64,000 bases of DNA from Straminergon stramineum (lineage: Eukaryota > Streptophyta > Bryopsida > Hypnales > Calliergonaceae), in NCBI GenBank assembly GCA_963920665.1, contig OY987265.1, positions 25,859,001 to 25,923,000 of the forward strand, read 5' to 3'. Below the pieces are notes generated by a model. It did no database searches. It had not been told where the DNA came from and was given only the letters and a program-made list of their open reading frames with translations. Positions 48,897 through 63,790 of this stretch are shown here, piece by piece. The position numbers were made by a program, and so were the translations under genes. Position 1 is the first letter of the stretch, and every line of letters starts with the position of its first letter.

Positions 48897-48996
48897 TACT
48901 TTCTATGTCTAACTATTTTTCATCCAATTTAAGCCCTAACCTTCATTCGGCAACTTAGGCTTAAATTGGATGAAAAATAGTTAGACATAGAAAGTA
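48897..48996. repeat. Perfect 39-bp inverted repeat
   Basis: The arm starting ACTTTCTATGTCTAACTA (48898) is perfectly complementary to the arm ending TAGTTAGACATAGAAAGT (48995), with a 22-base loop (48936-48957). No mismatch was found over 39 bp, so the structure is recent or maintained. Confidence 0.9.
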
Positions 48997-49249
48997 GTTA
49001 GACATAAGGGGGTTCGTAGCTTCCCGAAAGCCTAAGGCAAGTTTAATTGGTTCAAATGGTTTTTCCTTCTTGTCATTCCGCATTCTTCCTTCCTCTCGTC
49101 ACCTTCACTTTGTTCATCTTCTTTACCTTGGTGATGTTTTGTGAGAGATGGGGCGTTGGACTCCTTGCTCCACTTTGTGCTTTAGTGCAAAGGACACGTT
49201 CTTTTCCATTACTTCTCTCTCTAATTCCAACTTTATTGGCCCCCCTTTT

Positions 49250-49700
49250 TTTCCAACCCTTCTAATCCCAACTCCTTTTTAGTGCTCACGAACCCTCCCT
49301 AATCCCCAATTTACTAAGCCCTTTTCCCCCTTGACCTCAAATACTAAACCCTATGCCTTCCCCTTCCACAATTGATGGAGACATGACACTATTCCCTCTT
49401 CTTATTGAACCCCACTCTCTCGAGCCTGACAGTTGCTAGATCCTCTCCCCTTATGCATTTACTGAACTCCTCTCCCCTATCCGGAAATTACTGAACCCCC
49501 CTTCCTCTTCACATTTACTGAACCCCCTTTCCGCATTTAGTGAACCCCTCCTTTCCTGACTAACAATTATTGGACCCTGCCTCCCTTTACATGGCACTCA
49601 CTGACCCCCCCTCCCCAAACCCGACAATTGTTGAGTCCTCTCTTCTCCTTGCATTTACTGAACCCTTCCCCCTTGACCCAGTAGTTACTAGATCCCGTTC
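49250..49700. repeat. CT-rich degenerate tandem repeat
   Basis: CATTTACTGAACCCC and variants (ATTACTGAACCCC, CATTTAGTGAACCCC, CACTCACTGACCCCC) recur about every 30-60 bp on a C/T-rich background. No coding signal. Confidence 0.75.
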
Positions 49701-52700
49701 AGCCTTGCCTTGACGATAACCAGCCCTAGGTTTGGGTCAAGGTATCAAGTGCTGGAAACTAGCCTGAAATGCTGGGTTTGGTTTGAGCTACTGGAGTCCA
49801 ATCTGGACTACTAGGTACTGGTCATATTTATTGGAATTTTTCCATTTATGGTTGACCTTGCACTAGACCTCTAAAGGAAATTATGAAGAGTCATCTTTAT
49901 AGTTAGTGGATTGTGTAGTTAGGTTCACGAGAGTGAAGGGCTTCTCTTTACCTTTCACTATGCACTCTTTATGACTATCTTAACGTCTAACTCCTACTTT
50001 GGAGGACCTAAATTTTGGTTCGTGCCCCACACGATTCGGGAATTAAACTTTGTAGGGAAAATGACCATTAGGGCTCAAGGTTCTCCTGTGGGGTGGTTTT
50101 AATGCACCACTAAGACTTTTGACCCTAAGGGGGTTCAAAGCTTCAATGTTACAACGGGACCTATCAACTCTTACACCTTCTTGGCCCCCTCTAGGGAACA
50201 CTACGTTGGTATCGGTGGACAAAAAATGACCCTTAACATTGAAGGATTAGCGACATGGGGTTAGTACAACGATGGACTTTCAACTAAAGGCCCACCAAAG
50301 TGGCATCACCAGTTATATAGAAGATTATTCTAGGGTTAGTACAATGACAAGACATGGAGAAGGACCAAGGAACCCCTCGAAGATACACACAACCACAACC
50401 TCTAGTAACACGATAAAAGGAAAATATTCAAGCCTCAAAGGTTTGGGAAAATTAGTATCATACAAATTCAAGGTGCAAGGTACCTACAAAGACCTTACAA
50501 GCTTGAAAAAGAGCAAAAACCGCCAAAAGTGCCCCAAAAAATATTGTTGCAAGGTTTGTAGCTAAAATGCCACAATTCTAACATAAATTGGATCCAACGG
50601 ACCCAAATACACAAAATGAGGGTGGTGAGAGAGGACAAAAGGTACCTTTTTATACTCTTTTCCAGGCACCCACCTCCTCTCGTTCATCTAAATTAACCTT
50701 ATCTTTTCGTATTTTCATCTTCATCCTTAAGGTTTTCATTCTATGTTGACCCGCTAAGCTAACTTTTAGAGATTAATTCTAAACCACAAATGGATTGCCC
50801 CATTGGCTTCAAAAGGCCATTTTTAGCCTATGCAAGCCTCCATCCCTTTTTCTATCTTTAAATCCTCAACGAAACCTAGCGCCAACTTAACGCCAAAATT
50901 GGAAAAAATCCCAACTTTTAGAGTTTGACTTTTTTAGCAAAAGTAACTAGCCTAGGCTTTTAACTGGATGTAGGGGAGTAAACAAAGACCTATCTTGGGC
51001 CCCATTCCGCTTCCTCATGCTCTGACTTCTCTAGTCAACTCTAGTACTCCACTATGGACTTTAATTTCCGTTTATTGTTAGGGAATCTCGCTTGTTCGGG
51101 TACTTATGACTATCAAAATATTTTGAAATTTGTTGGGGTAGCTTATTAACATAAAATAAGCTATAATAATTTTTATTGAGATTTTATCGTCACCTGAAAA
51201 ATTTCTAGGAATTTCCCATTACGAGTTTGGATAATTGACCATCCGAATAGGCATCTTCTGACTATCAAAAAATTCCAAAACTTTTTGTGTAACCTCCGAT
51301 GGAATCCCAAAACACATGTATAAGCTCATATTTTTATCCTACACATTGGCCTAGGGGGGATAAAATTCACCCTCTTAATTAAGTAACAATGGCTAGAAAA
51401 TCTTCCGCACTAGAGGGAATCTGGGCAAACCGACTTTGCAGTTGGTTCCCGAGCCTAGTTTTAACCCCAAGTCACCTTCCTCTGATCATAGATTCCTCCA
51501 CGATCTTGTCTTGGTATTTTTGACACTTGCAAGCCTACAATTGAAGTTTCGCTATTTTGTCGATGAAATGGGAAAGTGGAACCTATCTCCAAGAACTGAT
51601 CTATGTGCTTCACTGGATTTGCTTCAACCAATATTAGCCTAAAGATGTCTTTTCTATGTGGCATTTTGAGCTTGATATGCTCACAACTCATAATCTATTT
51701 ACAGCTTGTGGTCAGGGCCTTCTAGTTATAATATTTTAAATATAGACCAAATATTATATTGATATGTAACACACCTATTTTGGTTCTACACTCTTTGGGG
51801 GACTTTTTGTATATAAAATTGCATTTAAAATAACAAAATATGAAAAAAAAGAATTGAATGAGTCCACGGTGACTAATTCGGGACTCACATTCTACGATAA
51901 TTAAAATTAAAATTTGAAGATTTAAACATGTTCCTATTGTAATTCAAAAAATAGCACATGACTTTGTCAATTAGTACATGTAGTGAATGAATAGATAATA
52001 ACCTAAAATGAGATGTTGCTAATTAATTTTTCTATTTGCAAATAGAAAATGGAAGCTCATCATGCAGGTTCTTCCTCTTTTGTTTAAACTATCTCTTGGA
52101 TAGATTTACAAATTATGTACTTTGAATCATTGCTATGTATTGTATAGTAGTTGCAATACAATATGCTTCAAGAAAATGATGCTATAGTAATTGAAATATT
52201 TTATAATTATTAGTTCTTACATTTAAATTGTATTCCATATAGGTTTCAAGTTGTTTCCAAAGTAACCACTAGTGAATGACCTAGGATAGGCAAATCCACC
52301 ACAGAGGCAAAACCACCACATGGGTTGAACTTCTATGTAGGCAAAATTTGCCACGTGGATTTAGTTGCCACATAGAAAGACCTACAATGTGGACTAGGTT
52401 GTCACGTATGGGTTTGAACCTTTAACCACATATGTAGGAAAATATAATTCCAACCACTGCACCAAGGTTGGAGCTTCTTGAATATAATAGGTGACTTGTA
52501 TATATTCATTCTTATTCACTCTATTTTCATTGATTTTATGTAAAATTATTATTCAAAATCTTGTTTTTAGGGGTAAAATGAACAAAATTATGTTTCTTGA
52601 TGTTTAGAGGATTGCAATATTAATAAATCCCAATTTTTTTGGCAAATGCATTGATTTGTTGTTGATTAGGGCCCCTTTTTGTAGTGGTTTGATTTTTTTT

Positions 52701-55700
52701 ATGGTAATTCACGATAATTATCATTAATTTTTAAAAAGTCTATACGTTAAAACAAGGAGAGAAGGGCCTTTAAAATAGTATAAAAGGTCCCTATCTCCTC
52801 TCACAAACCACTTTTTTGGTATTATCAATTTGCTGACACTTTATTGTTTCTAAATCTTGGCCAATTTCACTCTTTTATGCTCATTTTGTGTTATTGAGCA
52901 TTTTGTTTATTATTCTAAGTATTTTGAAGCGCTTCATGAAGAAGAAAAGACTTTTTTAATGTATTGGCTTTGTGTTTTTGCATTTTGAGAGGTGAAATTT
53001 TCCAAAATTGTGGTTTTTGTTCGATTATTGAGTCAAGTACTAATTTTAAGGAATTTCTAGTCAAATATTGGCAAGGCCATTATTTAGAACTTTTTGAGTT
53101 GTTTTTAGTTTGGATAAATGATCTTGCACTAGTCCTTTTATGGGAAATCTTGTTATAGAGAATTTCTTCTAGAGTCTTAATCTACAAATACATGATTGTT
53201 GAATTTTTGGTGTATGGGTTATGGTCTTTACGTAGTGCTCTTACTAGGTTGTTTTGGGACGTCTTTTTAGAACTGTAACGTACTCGGTCTTGTTAGATTT
53301 CTTGAAAATTTGAATCATTTTTAAAATTTGGTATTAACCAAAAATGAATTTGTTCTATTTATAGAAATAAGTATTTACTTCTTCCTTTCATTTGTACTAA
53401 GTAGTTGTTTCTTTTGTCTCCCTTTTCTTTTGCCTTTGATCATATGGTAAAACTCTGACTTTCCATATAATTTCAATTAGTTTCTATAACTTCCCCTTTA
53501 AAGCTTTAATTCCTTGTTGAATTTCATTAGCAAGGTTGTTTTAAGAGGTGGAACTATGAACATATATTTAGTTGTTGTAGGATGTACTTTAATCATTCTT
53601 TTAAAAAACGTATTGGTTACTTTAAATGTTTTGCTTAAATTAAAATTTCATATAGACTAAAATTTGAAATCTGCATATGGGGCCGCTAAGTTTAGAACTC
53701 AACCCTTCTACAACAAAGCCATTGTTATGGAATTTTCTACAATACTTGACTATTGGGTAATGGAGTGTGATTATACAATTTCGTATGAGGTATGACTTTT
53801 CAGTATCAAAATATGCTTACAAATTTTCCTATGAGGTTTTGACTACAGGATATTAAAGTATTGTTTACAGGATTCCTACTACTTTACTTTTATAAGATGC
53901 TTTAAAAATCTATGCTTACGACATTTTCATTATTCTATGTTTAAAGGAGGACCATAGTAAGCTTGAAACTTTGGTTTTAATAATTTAAATCCTAGTTGTA
54001 GTAGAAGTAGAATTATGGGATTTCTTCTACAAATACATACAACAAAAAACAAGCCAAAATGACTCAAGGACTATGAAAAAAAAGAAAATGGGAGGTGGAA
54101 TACATAAGTGGAAGAATTAGTATCAAAAAGAAAGAAAGGAAATAAAGTTATCATTAATACTAGTTTCAAGAGTTGATTTTTAGAAGTGAGGTTTAGTTTA
54201 GAATAGAAAACCTCACAATAATCATAAACGAACATGATAGTTTATCAAATAAAATCTTTAGTTTAGTAGAGGTTAATGACGCTTATATCATCCATTTACT
54301 TTTATTTTTAGACTTTATTAAATATTATTATTGTAGTAAAAGTCAATGGTGATAATTTAAAATATTTACAATTTAGTGGAAAATCATTAAAAAAATTGAA
54401 AATAAATGAATCTTTAAACTAATGGTATTGTATAGATTGTAGAGAGAGGTTTGCCTCCGAAAATTAAGGGACTTTTGATTGTGACCAAGAATAGCTTAGG
54501 AATATATATAGATGTATTTGTGTAAAATCTTAAAGTTTATTAATCTTTTATATTGTTGTAAAATTGTTTCTCATTGACTAATCTTATTTAAGCTCTACGT
54601 TAATTCATGAGTAAAAATAGGAAGAAGGAACCACGGGTTACAAAGTAGGTAAAATCGACGACATATCACAAGATATTGTAGATGAAAAGGGTTTTTCAAA
54701 CTCACTATTTGTTAGGGATTCAATCTAGCCTTACTATGAAAATAGAATAAGCTTTGACTATGCGAGCCATCAATTATATTTTGTCACTATAATACAAAAT
54801 AAAGCTAAGTAATGGTTTGACTCATGCTACTCGCAACAACAAAGTTTAAAAAAAGTTTAAAACTACAAACTACAATACACAAATCTTCAAATTCTCTTCC
54901 AAACTCCAACTTCTTAGTTGAACTTTGGTTTAATGCCACCAAAGCTTCACAAGTCTAAATGATATGAGTGATAGCTTTTTGAAAAGTTAATACAATTTTT
55001 TATTCTTCCTCTAAATTTCAAATCATTTTAAAACTCTATCGAACTTCTATGATCACTTAAAGGTTTTCTTTTAAATTTCAGAACAAAAGATCTTTCTTCA
55101 ATTCAATACTAACAATTCATAATTCACTCATATGAACTTCAAATATAATGAATGATAACTTTATAGAAAGTGGAAAAAACTTACATTGTCTCAAATTTTC
55201 ATTGCAAATAAAAGACTTGTTTTTCTTCTATAATCAATCAAAATTTTTATTTTTTTATATGAGAGGTAGAAGACCCTTCATTCAAACTAGTACAACTTTT
55301 GAAATCCAACTCTAAATCAATCAAGTGAAACCATTTTAAAAACACAACACTATGATATATAACTCTTACACTTTTCAATTCAAAATTCATAAAATACAAC
55401 ACACTACATAGTTCAAACATTTGAACCTTATAACCACAATGAAGGAGATGAGGAATATTGTCCTATTTTTCCTCTACCTTATCTTTTACTTTAACTACAT
55501 AAGTCAAAAAAATGTCAATCCATACTCTGACCATGTGGTTCTCCTATCATCCATTAATTATCTATTTGACCAAAACATTCATTCTATATCTTTATTTAGA
55601 ATATAAATCATTCTAAAGTTAGTAGAAGATAAACTATATATATGTATTTCCCTCCTACATCTTCATATACACAAATGAAAACTTGAAATTATGTCTAAAT

Positions 55701-58700
55701 ACAAAATAAAGGAATTATAATTTTACACGTGTATGTTAGGGGTAAAAAAATAGAATTTCTAGAACAATTTCACTTAATTTGCAAGAAAATGAGCATTCAT
55801 TTGATGATAGTTGCAACACATTATACATGGTCTGCTTTAAATAAATGATTGATTAGCCCTTTTAACTAACCTTGGTGGTTACGACTTCCTATAATAGACC
55901 TCACCCTACAATAATATTGATTATCATTAATACCCTCAAAACACCTTTTCAATGTTATTTCTCAACTACTAGTTTCAACATATACAACTTACAACAAAAT
56001 TACCAATGCTCGAACATCACGTTGAAGATTCCTATATCATTACTGATTTGTATGATCTTGGTTTGGCGCATGAGAAGGACCATCTTCTTCTTGTAGACGC
56101 TTATTTTACGATGCAATATTTACTAACAAAAAACATTAATCCAACAGTCGCAACTCACGACAAAGAAAATTCAAATTCAGACTCTGATTGAGATTATTCA
56201 CCTTGAAACTCATAAGAAATCATCTAATTTGATATATACTATAATAAAAAAAATTTAATTACATCAAATTAATAAAGCTCTTCAATGCTCTTTCTTTATA
56301 GTTTATTTATCAATGAAAAAGCATCATCTTGAAGTCACTTTAAGTGACGTCGTTCTTTTCATTACATTATTATAATCAAATCTATTAAAAAAATACATAA
56401 ATATATATTTTTATATAATGTTCACATTTACAATGCAACAATGACTTTTAGTGTGATTTGAAGTTCTTTCATTTATTCCCTTTTTTCTAAACTTGAGAGT
56501 ATGTTCTTTTTTCGAAGCTTTCTGTTATTTTTTAAGAAGAGAAAGTAGATATGCATTTAAGGTTCTCAAGATTTATTTTTGTCTTTAGTCTTAATATTAG
56601 GATAACACCAGAGTTAATTAGTAGTTACTAGTTAGATTGAAGAACAAAATTGGATTTTATATGAACTAATTTACTATTATCTTTAATGAATCATTAAATT
56701 TTCGAAATCAATTCAAGGCACAATATTTTCTCGTATATATATATATATATATTAAACCCTTGTTAGTTGTTACTTATCGAATTAGAGTTGTTGATGATTC
56801 CACCATTCTTTAAATAGGGGTTTGTGGATATAGGAATTATGACAATAATATTTATTGGTCATGTAAATTTTTTAATTTTTCAAGAATTAAATGAAATTGA
56901 TTAGAAAAAAATTCAAGAATTTTTCATAAGATAATATTTAATTTTGACAGTCAAATTTTTTGATTGTTGTAGAACTATTGAGAGGATACTTTTGATTTTG
57001 AAGTAAAGAAAGTGCCTTCAGATCCTATTTGCAAATATCAATTGTCAAAGATTGTTAATTTTGTTCATGGTATGAATTTATTGAAAGTTTATTTCTATTA
57101 TAAGTATTTTATATTTTTTTATTCTACAATGATCAATTTGAAAGTAAAATATCAAACCCCTCTTCGAAAGATGTGTAAATCAATATGCACTTCATTCAAT
57201 GGTAAATGAGTCTCCAAGATCTTCTACACCATCTCAAGAATCCATTTTTTTCATATACTAAAGGAATGCAAGAACTTAAAAATTTCTAGTGGAAATATTT
57301 GATATATTGTAGTAAGGATCTCTAATGAATTTGTCGACATGCAATTCAAGCAATAACATTGTTAAAAAATGCGAAGAAGATTTGGATAGAGGAGAACAAT
57401 GTTTAAGTTTGAAACTTTTTAATTTGAAAATGATATGTATATTTTTAGGTCAAGATATAGGTATATAGTTGTACTAATTATTTTTGAATTAGTGGTTACT
57501 TGTAGAGTTCTATTATGTTTTTAAAACAGGGTGATGAAAAATGAAAATCTTACAACACTTTGAAACTACTACATAGCTCTTTGGTGATTGTTCTTCACTC
57601 TTGTGTATTAAATTAATAAGGGAGATAAAAGGTGAACGATTGAGGGCCTTTTATATAAAAGAAATGAATCTTTTAGTTAAATAAGAAAGCTTAAGTAACT
57701 ACGCATGGAACAAAACCAGGGTTTCTTTCCCTCCTAAATTGATTCACCACTAAAGTAAGAACAATAGAACTTAAAATTGTAACATTTGATAGTATTGAAG
57801 ACAAAAAATTAGTGAATTACTTAAAACTCTTAATCTTTATATTTGTAAATTGTATTTAGTGTTGTAACTATATTACATAATCAATTCTTTGAACTAGTAT
57901 ATAAATAATAATTTTTTTTTTCTTCTTCATATTTTTTTATTTGTCCTTTTGTAAACGTTGATGGTTTGTTAAAATTTATAGTCACATTGTTATTCTCATT
58001 TATATGCATAATAACTTTAAACATGAATGGAAAAGAAAAATATAATATAAATCTTCAAATTCCATCACCTAAAACATATATAAAATGCTCTCGAAATTGC
58101 ATATATACTTCTAACATTCTATGTTGTTTATACATCACATTCTGTCAAAGAATTCAAATATTATGGCTCTAAAAATCAATGTAGTATATTCACAAAATTA
58201 TACAATGTGAATTATTGACTACAAATGATTTAATATATATTATATATGTGTAAAGTCAATATGTATTTTTAAGAAACCATTAATTGTTGCTAACAAATAA
58301 TTTAGTATGTGAAATGTAAGTGTGATTTTTCACCATGCCTTTTAGGCTTGGTTTGTTGCATTAGAATTACTCTTTAATCCCAATATGTCTAAAGTTCCAA
58401 ATTTTAGTGTCGAATAATACTTTGTAGTTAATTAAAACCTCACCAAGTCATTCTATTTAATATTTTATATTTTCAAAAAAATTATTTCATAGTCTAATTT
58501 GAATGTTTGATCACCAAAATCAAATTTTGAAAATGAATGATTTTGTTTATTCTCTTCAAAATTTTGTATAAAGAGGTCCATTACAAATCTTGATTTCCTA
58601 ATGTTGAAGGCCATTAGAAATCTTGATTTTCATGGTCACAAGATCCTTCAATTTGTACTTTAATACAATATACACAATTTTTTTCCTACTCTTTAAAAAT

Positions 58701-61700
58701 AGAATCCATCCCCACATGTTATAATTTTGAATTTTGTTGAACCTCATAGAATCTCTTCATATTATTTTCACCTTTTCATATTGAATTTTAGGGTTTTCTT
58801 TTCCTAGCTGCAATATCAATAAAAGCTAGTTCTAATTTCAACAAAAAAAAAGATCATCTTAACTAAGTTCTTTGGCCAATCATTAAGACACACAAAGACT
58901 TTTCTATTCATGATCATAATTTCTTCTCACATTTATGAAATTTGGAAAGAACTCATTTGACAAATGTACTACAAATCTAATCCTAATTCTTTGCCATCAT
59001 TTTTCTAAAGACGTGAAAAAGACAAGAACTTAAATGTGACGTCAACTTCAATATTAATATTTAACTTGTGCAAAAGCCTTTGCTAAATTTGGATGCCCTT
59101 AAAATATATTTTTTCCCAATTCAAATACTATAATCTTGCAATCTATTCAATCAAACCCTCCTATTTTTATACTAAAACATAACAAAGTAGTCTACTATTA
59201 AATCTCATGAGAAAATGTACCAAAATGCCATTCATCATTTTTTTTGGCCTTTGCCATCAAAACTATCTATTTTGACTGTTTTAGGATGATGCATTGTCAA
59301 ATAACTATAGGGGTTAACAATATGATTTTCCTTCCCATATTTCTATCTTACATTCAATTTTATTTAAATAACTTTTTTAGAATGATTTTTTTTTAAATCT
59401 AGATTTTTAGCTCATCTCCCTACTATAAAGATTTAAACCTCAAAGCTTCGTAGTGCAAAAAATTTAAGGGGATTCAAAGTCTAAATTCCTAATCATACAA
59501 GGTAGAAAAATATTGTTTATTTTTACTTTGAACACTAATATCTTACAATCTACATAGTTACAGACTAAAAATTTTTCTCTACACATTCTCATATATGTCT
59601 TGTTGAAGATCTTATAGTTGAATATGAAAAAATAGTATTTTTTTTATTATAGCTTTTTGCACTAGAAATGGCAATTTTGAAGTGTCTTTTCGATGAAACA
59701 TAGTCATGAGCCTTGAGGGGTTCACTATATTCAATCTTGTGAAAATTTTGATGGAGAACATTTAATAGGGTGTGTCTATTTTATAAGTCTTTAGATAACT
59801 TCACCTAATTGTGACTCATTATTGAAAATTTGAAATATACAAAGGTGATTGCAATAAACATTTCACATTTTAGGCTCAAAAATGAAAATTTTGGCCATAG
59901 GATTAGTAGTACTATGTAGTATTATCAATACTATGTGTCATTAGCGCCCTTACAAAACTAAACCGTCAATGTAAGATGCTTGCAGATCTAGATCGTTGAT
60001 TTAGTACTATGTAGTATTCATTACAAAAAATCTAAATCCTATAGGGGGTCATTTCATTTTCATTTTTGGCACCTTGCGATGTGAATACAAAAAATCATAA
60101 AAACTAAAATTTAAAAAAATATTGAAAAAATGAAAATTAAATTAAAAATCACCAATCTAACGTAGCACTAGTAGTGCCTTGTTAGATTCCTAAAAAGAAA
60201 AGAATTTTATTCTTATTGTAATTGCATTGTTGCCATACAGACTCGCAACCTTCTACAGGATTCAAATTTTTTGTAATGATGGACTACTATAGGGTACTAG
60301 AAGAACCTGGGAGCAAAAAATAGCAAAAAGGGGGTCCATGGACCTCTTCATTTCTAGTAATTCAAAAAAATTCAAAAAAATTCTATAAAATGTCCATTTT
60401 GCTAGAAAAGATTGCATTTGCATTGCATCAAAGAATTCTTGTAGGAAATTTTTTCCCTCTTCGTAACCTTTGCACAAAGGTCACTTCGACCCATGTGCAC
60501 AACTGACATGTTTCTATTTTCATAAAAATTCATCATTAGTCTTTGTAATGTTAGTAGACCTCCAACATGTCTAATTTGTAGCTTCGAATTTGCATTTTTG
60601 GGTCAGAAATAGGAATTAAAACCTTCCAAAATGGCCAAGGTAGACATCCTATCTGAGGCAAATTAAAAATAGTAAACTCTTTTATTTTTAAATTTAAAAA
60701 TTATTCAATGTCTATAACTACCACATGTACCGACATTCCAAATTTCACACCAAATGGACAAACAATACAAAAGTTATGAATAAAAAACCACTCATCCAAG
60801 GGCAAACAAACAAAAATAGGACAAGTGTTTCTTGCAATCACCCACAAGACAATACAAATTTTGCCTAAAATGTGAAGCTTCAATTTATAAGATCCTAAAG
60901 TACATAATGGATACACCTATTTTATTTAGTCATGCATTTAAGGGTGGTGGATATTTAGCACCTAATAGAATTGTCCTATAAATCATTGAGATATTGCCCT
61001 CATTTTGTTTTTCTTTTAGTTTTCATTCTAAATCGTATTTGAATTTTGAGAACAATAACAAGGTGTAATTACATGCATTCAAGTCACATTGAATTTTCTT
61101 CTTCCTAAATAGAAGTTTTGGCAATAATTTTGCACTTTCTAGTCACAGAATTGCACATATGGGTCAAATTTATTTTATCACCATTTGACCTAGGTTTAAA
61201 CAAACTTGTTTAATAGCAAAAAATTTAGTTCAGTTATAATGAATATATTTTGCTATGGATTTGATATAGGACCTTGTACACACAATTGCCATCTGTTATA
61301 CATAATTGTCTAAGATTTTATTGATACTATTGGTCCACTTGACTTTTGATTTATATTTTTGTTTTGTTTTGTCTTGTTGTCATGTGCAAAACAACTCATT
61401 GTAGCATATTTATGCCCTTACATGGTTTCTTTATAATAGGACTAGTGGGCCCTCTATTAATTTCTTCAATGGAATTTTCTACGTCAAATGCAATTCTAAC
61501 CTAATAATTTAGATCCAATGGAGATTTGGAAACTAAAATTTTCATTTAGGACTGATACATTGACACAATAATTTTCAACATCTCTACCAAAAACTAAAAT
61601 TTCGAATTTAATACATCAAAGGCAAGTTAACTACAACTATTGCAAACTAACTACAAGAATTCAATACATTACAAAAGAATTACCTCTTGTAAAACTAAAA

Positions 61701-63790
61701 GGGCAATTGGTAGCTCAACCTAGGACAATTCTATGGTTGTTTACACTTAAGTCTAAGTCAATCCCCAAATATAGGAATAATTAGATGTGAAAATAAAATA
61801 AAGATAATTTTTAGTTAAATACAACCATGAAATAAACACAAAAATTCTTTATAATTAAACCTAATATTTTTTAACTCAATTATATTAATAAATGAAAAAA
61901 AATTATATTCTAACTTTAAAATATATTTCCAAAAATAATATATACTAGATTGAATTATTTTGTAGAAAACAACATTTTTCACAATCATGTATGACCTTGC
62001 ATCAAGCAAGATGGATCTCATATTGTTCCACCATTGAAAAAATCCCAAAGTGGTGCCCAATGCACTTTAACTTTTGATTTTTATTGGCTCTAAATTAGAG
62101 GGAGGAGGCTTGCAATGAAATGATAAAAGCTAGGTGTGAAGAAGTTTGGCCCTAAAAAGTTGGCCACTTTTGATTATGGAGTTGAACTTCAAAAGTTTTC
62201 ACTCTATATGCTTTATTTATGTAATGTATATGAAAGAATTTTTTCCAAAGATGAAAGCATATGTCTTCTATAGGTCATAATTTTTTTTTAAAAATTATAC
62301 AAGTTTAGAATTATTGTTAATTTTTGAAGAAAAAGTGATGAAAATTCATATTAAATAGAAAATGAGCTTTAAAAATCTGAAAATTATAGCGTAGATGTAT
62401 GCTATGATTTAGAATATAAAATTATAAATTCAAATGATTTGTCATTATATATTTAAAAACATGATCACAGCCACCAACTTGAATTTAAATTAAAGATTTA
62501 ATTTAAAGATTTTTTCAAAGTTTTCAAGCAAAGTAGAAACTAGACTTGGAAAGCTTTATTTTGTTGGTTTCACTTAAAAGAAAAATGAGTCATTTGAGAA
62601 GTTAAAATCAAATTTTAACCTTCGAAGGTCTTGAAAGCTCAATTTTGAACACAACACAATCTTTTTGTATATTTGATATAGAAGGTGTATGAATTGAGAT
62701 ATATACTAATGACAAAAGTTTGTATTTATACTAATCCAGATCAAATGACATAAGCACTCCCAATTTGGATTATTATTGCACCCCACACATATCTTAAAAG
62801 CTAAAAAATGATCACATATTCTAATTGTGTAGTGTCGTATTTGATTATGATAAGGGTTAGATTTTAAAGCGACATTCACATAAAAGATGCTAGTTGTTGA
62901 GTTACCAATCCATTGGTGTATGTCTTACTATATTTTAGTACATAATTTGCATTCTAAGAGTCAAATATAATATTGTATATATAGTTTTTCATATACCCTT
63001 ATCTGAAGAGTCCAATAGGAATGATAACTAAGGTGGATCTAGAACTTTTGGAACAAAGAAATAGTGGCCTAACAAAGGTTCTACACTTAAAAATCTTCAC
63101 TTTAGCAATTTTTTCATTTCTTCCTATCTCTATAAGAATCGATTAAGAGCCTTGCATAAAAACGATGAAGCAAGTCACCGAAAAATCATTAAGCAACCAT
63201 ACTAGTCACATTGCTAAAGAATAGATAAAATTTTCTTTTTCAATATACTTGAATGCATTTCATCCTTAACTATTATAGCGATTGATTGAAATCCTCTGTA
63301 ATGCACTTAGTGAATGTTAGGATTCTTAAGGATTAAGGGTTTACTGCAATGAACTAAAATGCTACAATATACTACATTGAAAATTTTAAAAATTGAACAA
63401 CAAACTATAAAAACTAAAACTAAAACTAAAACTACACTAATGGTATGACTTCAACTTGACTAAAAAATAAGCCTATTCTATTAATAAAGCTTTAAAAAAC
63501 ATTGGATGCAACATGAAAGCAACTACACCTAATTTTGATCCCTTTCTAAAGCTAACCCCTATATATTCTTGCCAAAAATGTACTCCTACTATTAATGAGA
63601 ATCTTGGACCAATTTTAGAAACACTTATTTTTAGCACTTTGAAAATTCATACTTTACTTATCTAGTGTCCATAAGAAGAAAATCTAGAATACTCTTTTGA
63701 CTTCCAACCAAAAATTAGGCAATTTAATAATAGGAACAATGCTAAATTGCTTATTTGGAAGCATTTAGGTGTAGTTACCTTATGTGGTAC
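49701..63790. other. AT-rich intergenic DNA, no gene recognised
   Basis: The longest ORF is 97 codons (50272-50565) and shows no motif. Minor items are a short hairpin at 52756-52798 (GGAGAGAAGGGCCTTT against AAAAGGTCCCTATCTCC), clustered CCAC-type words at 52290-52430, a short TA run near 56740, and AGTACTATGTAGTATT repeated at about 59909 and 60002. No RNA gene was seen. Confidence 0.4.
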
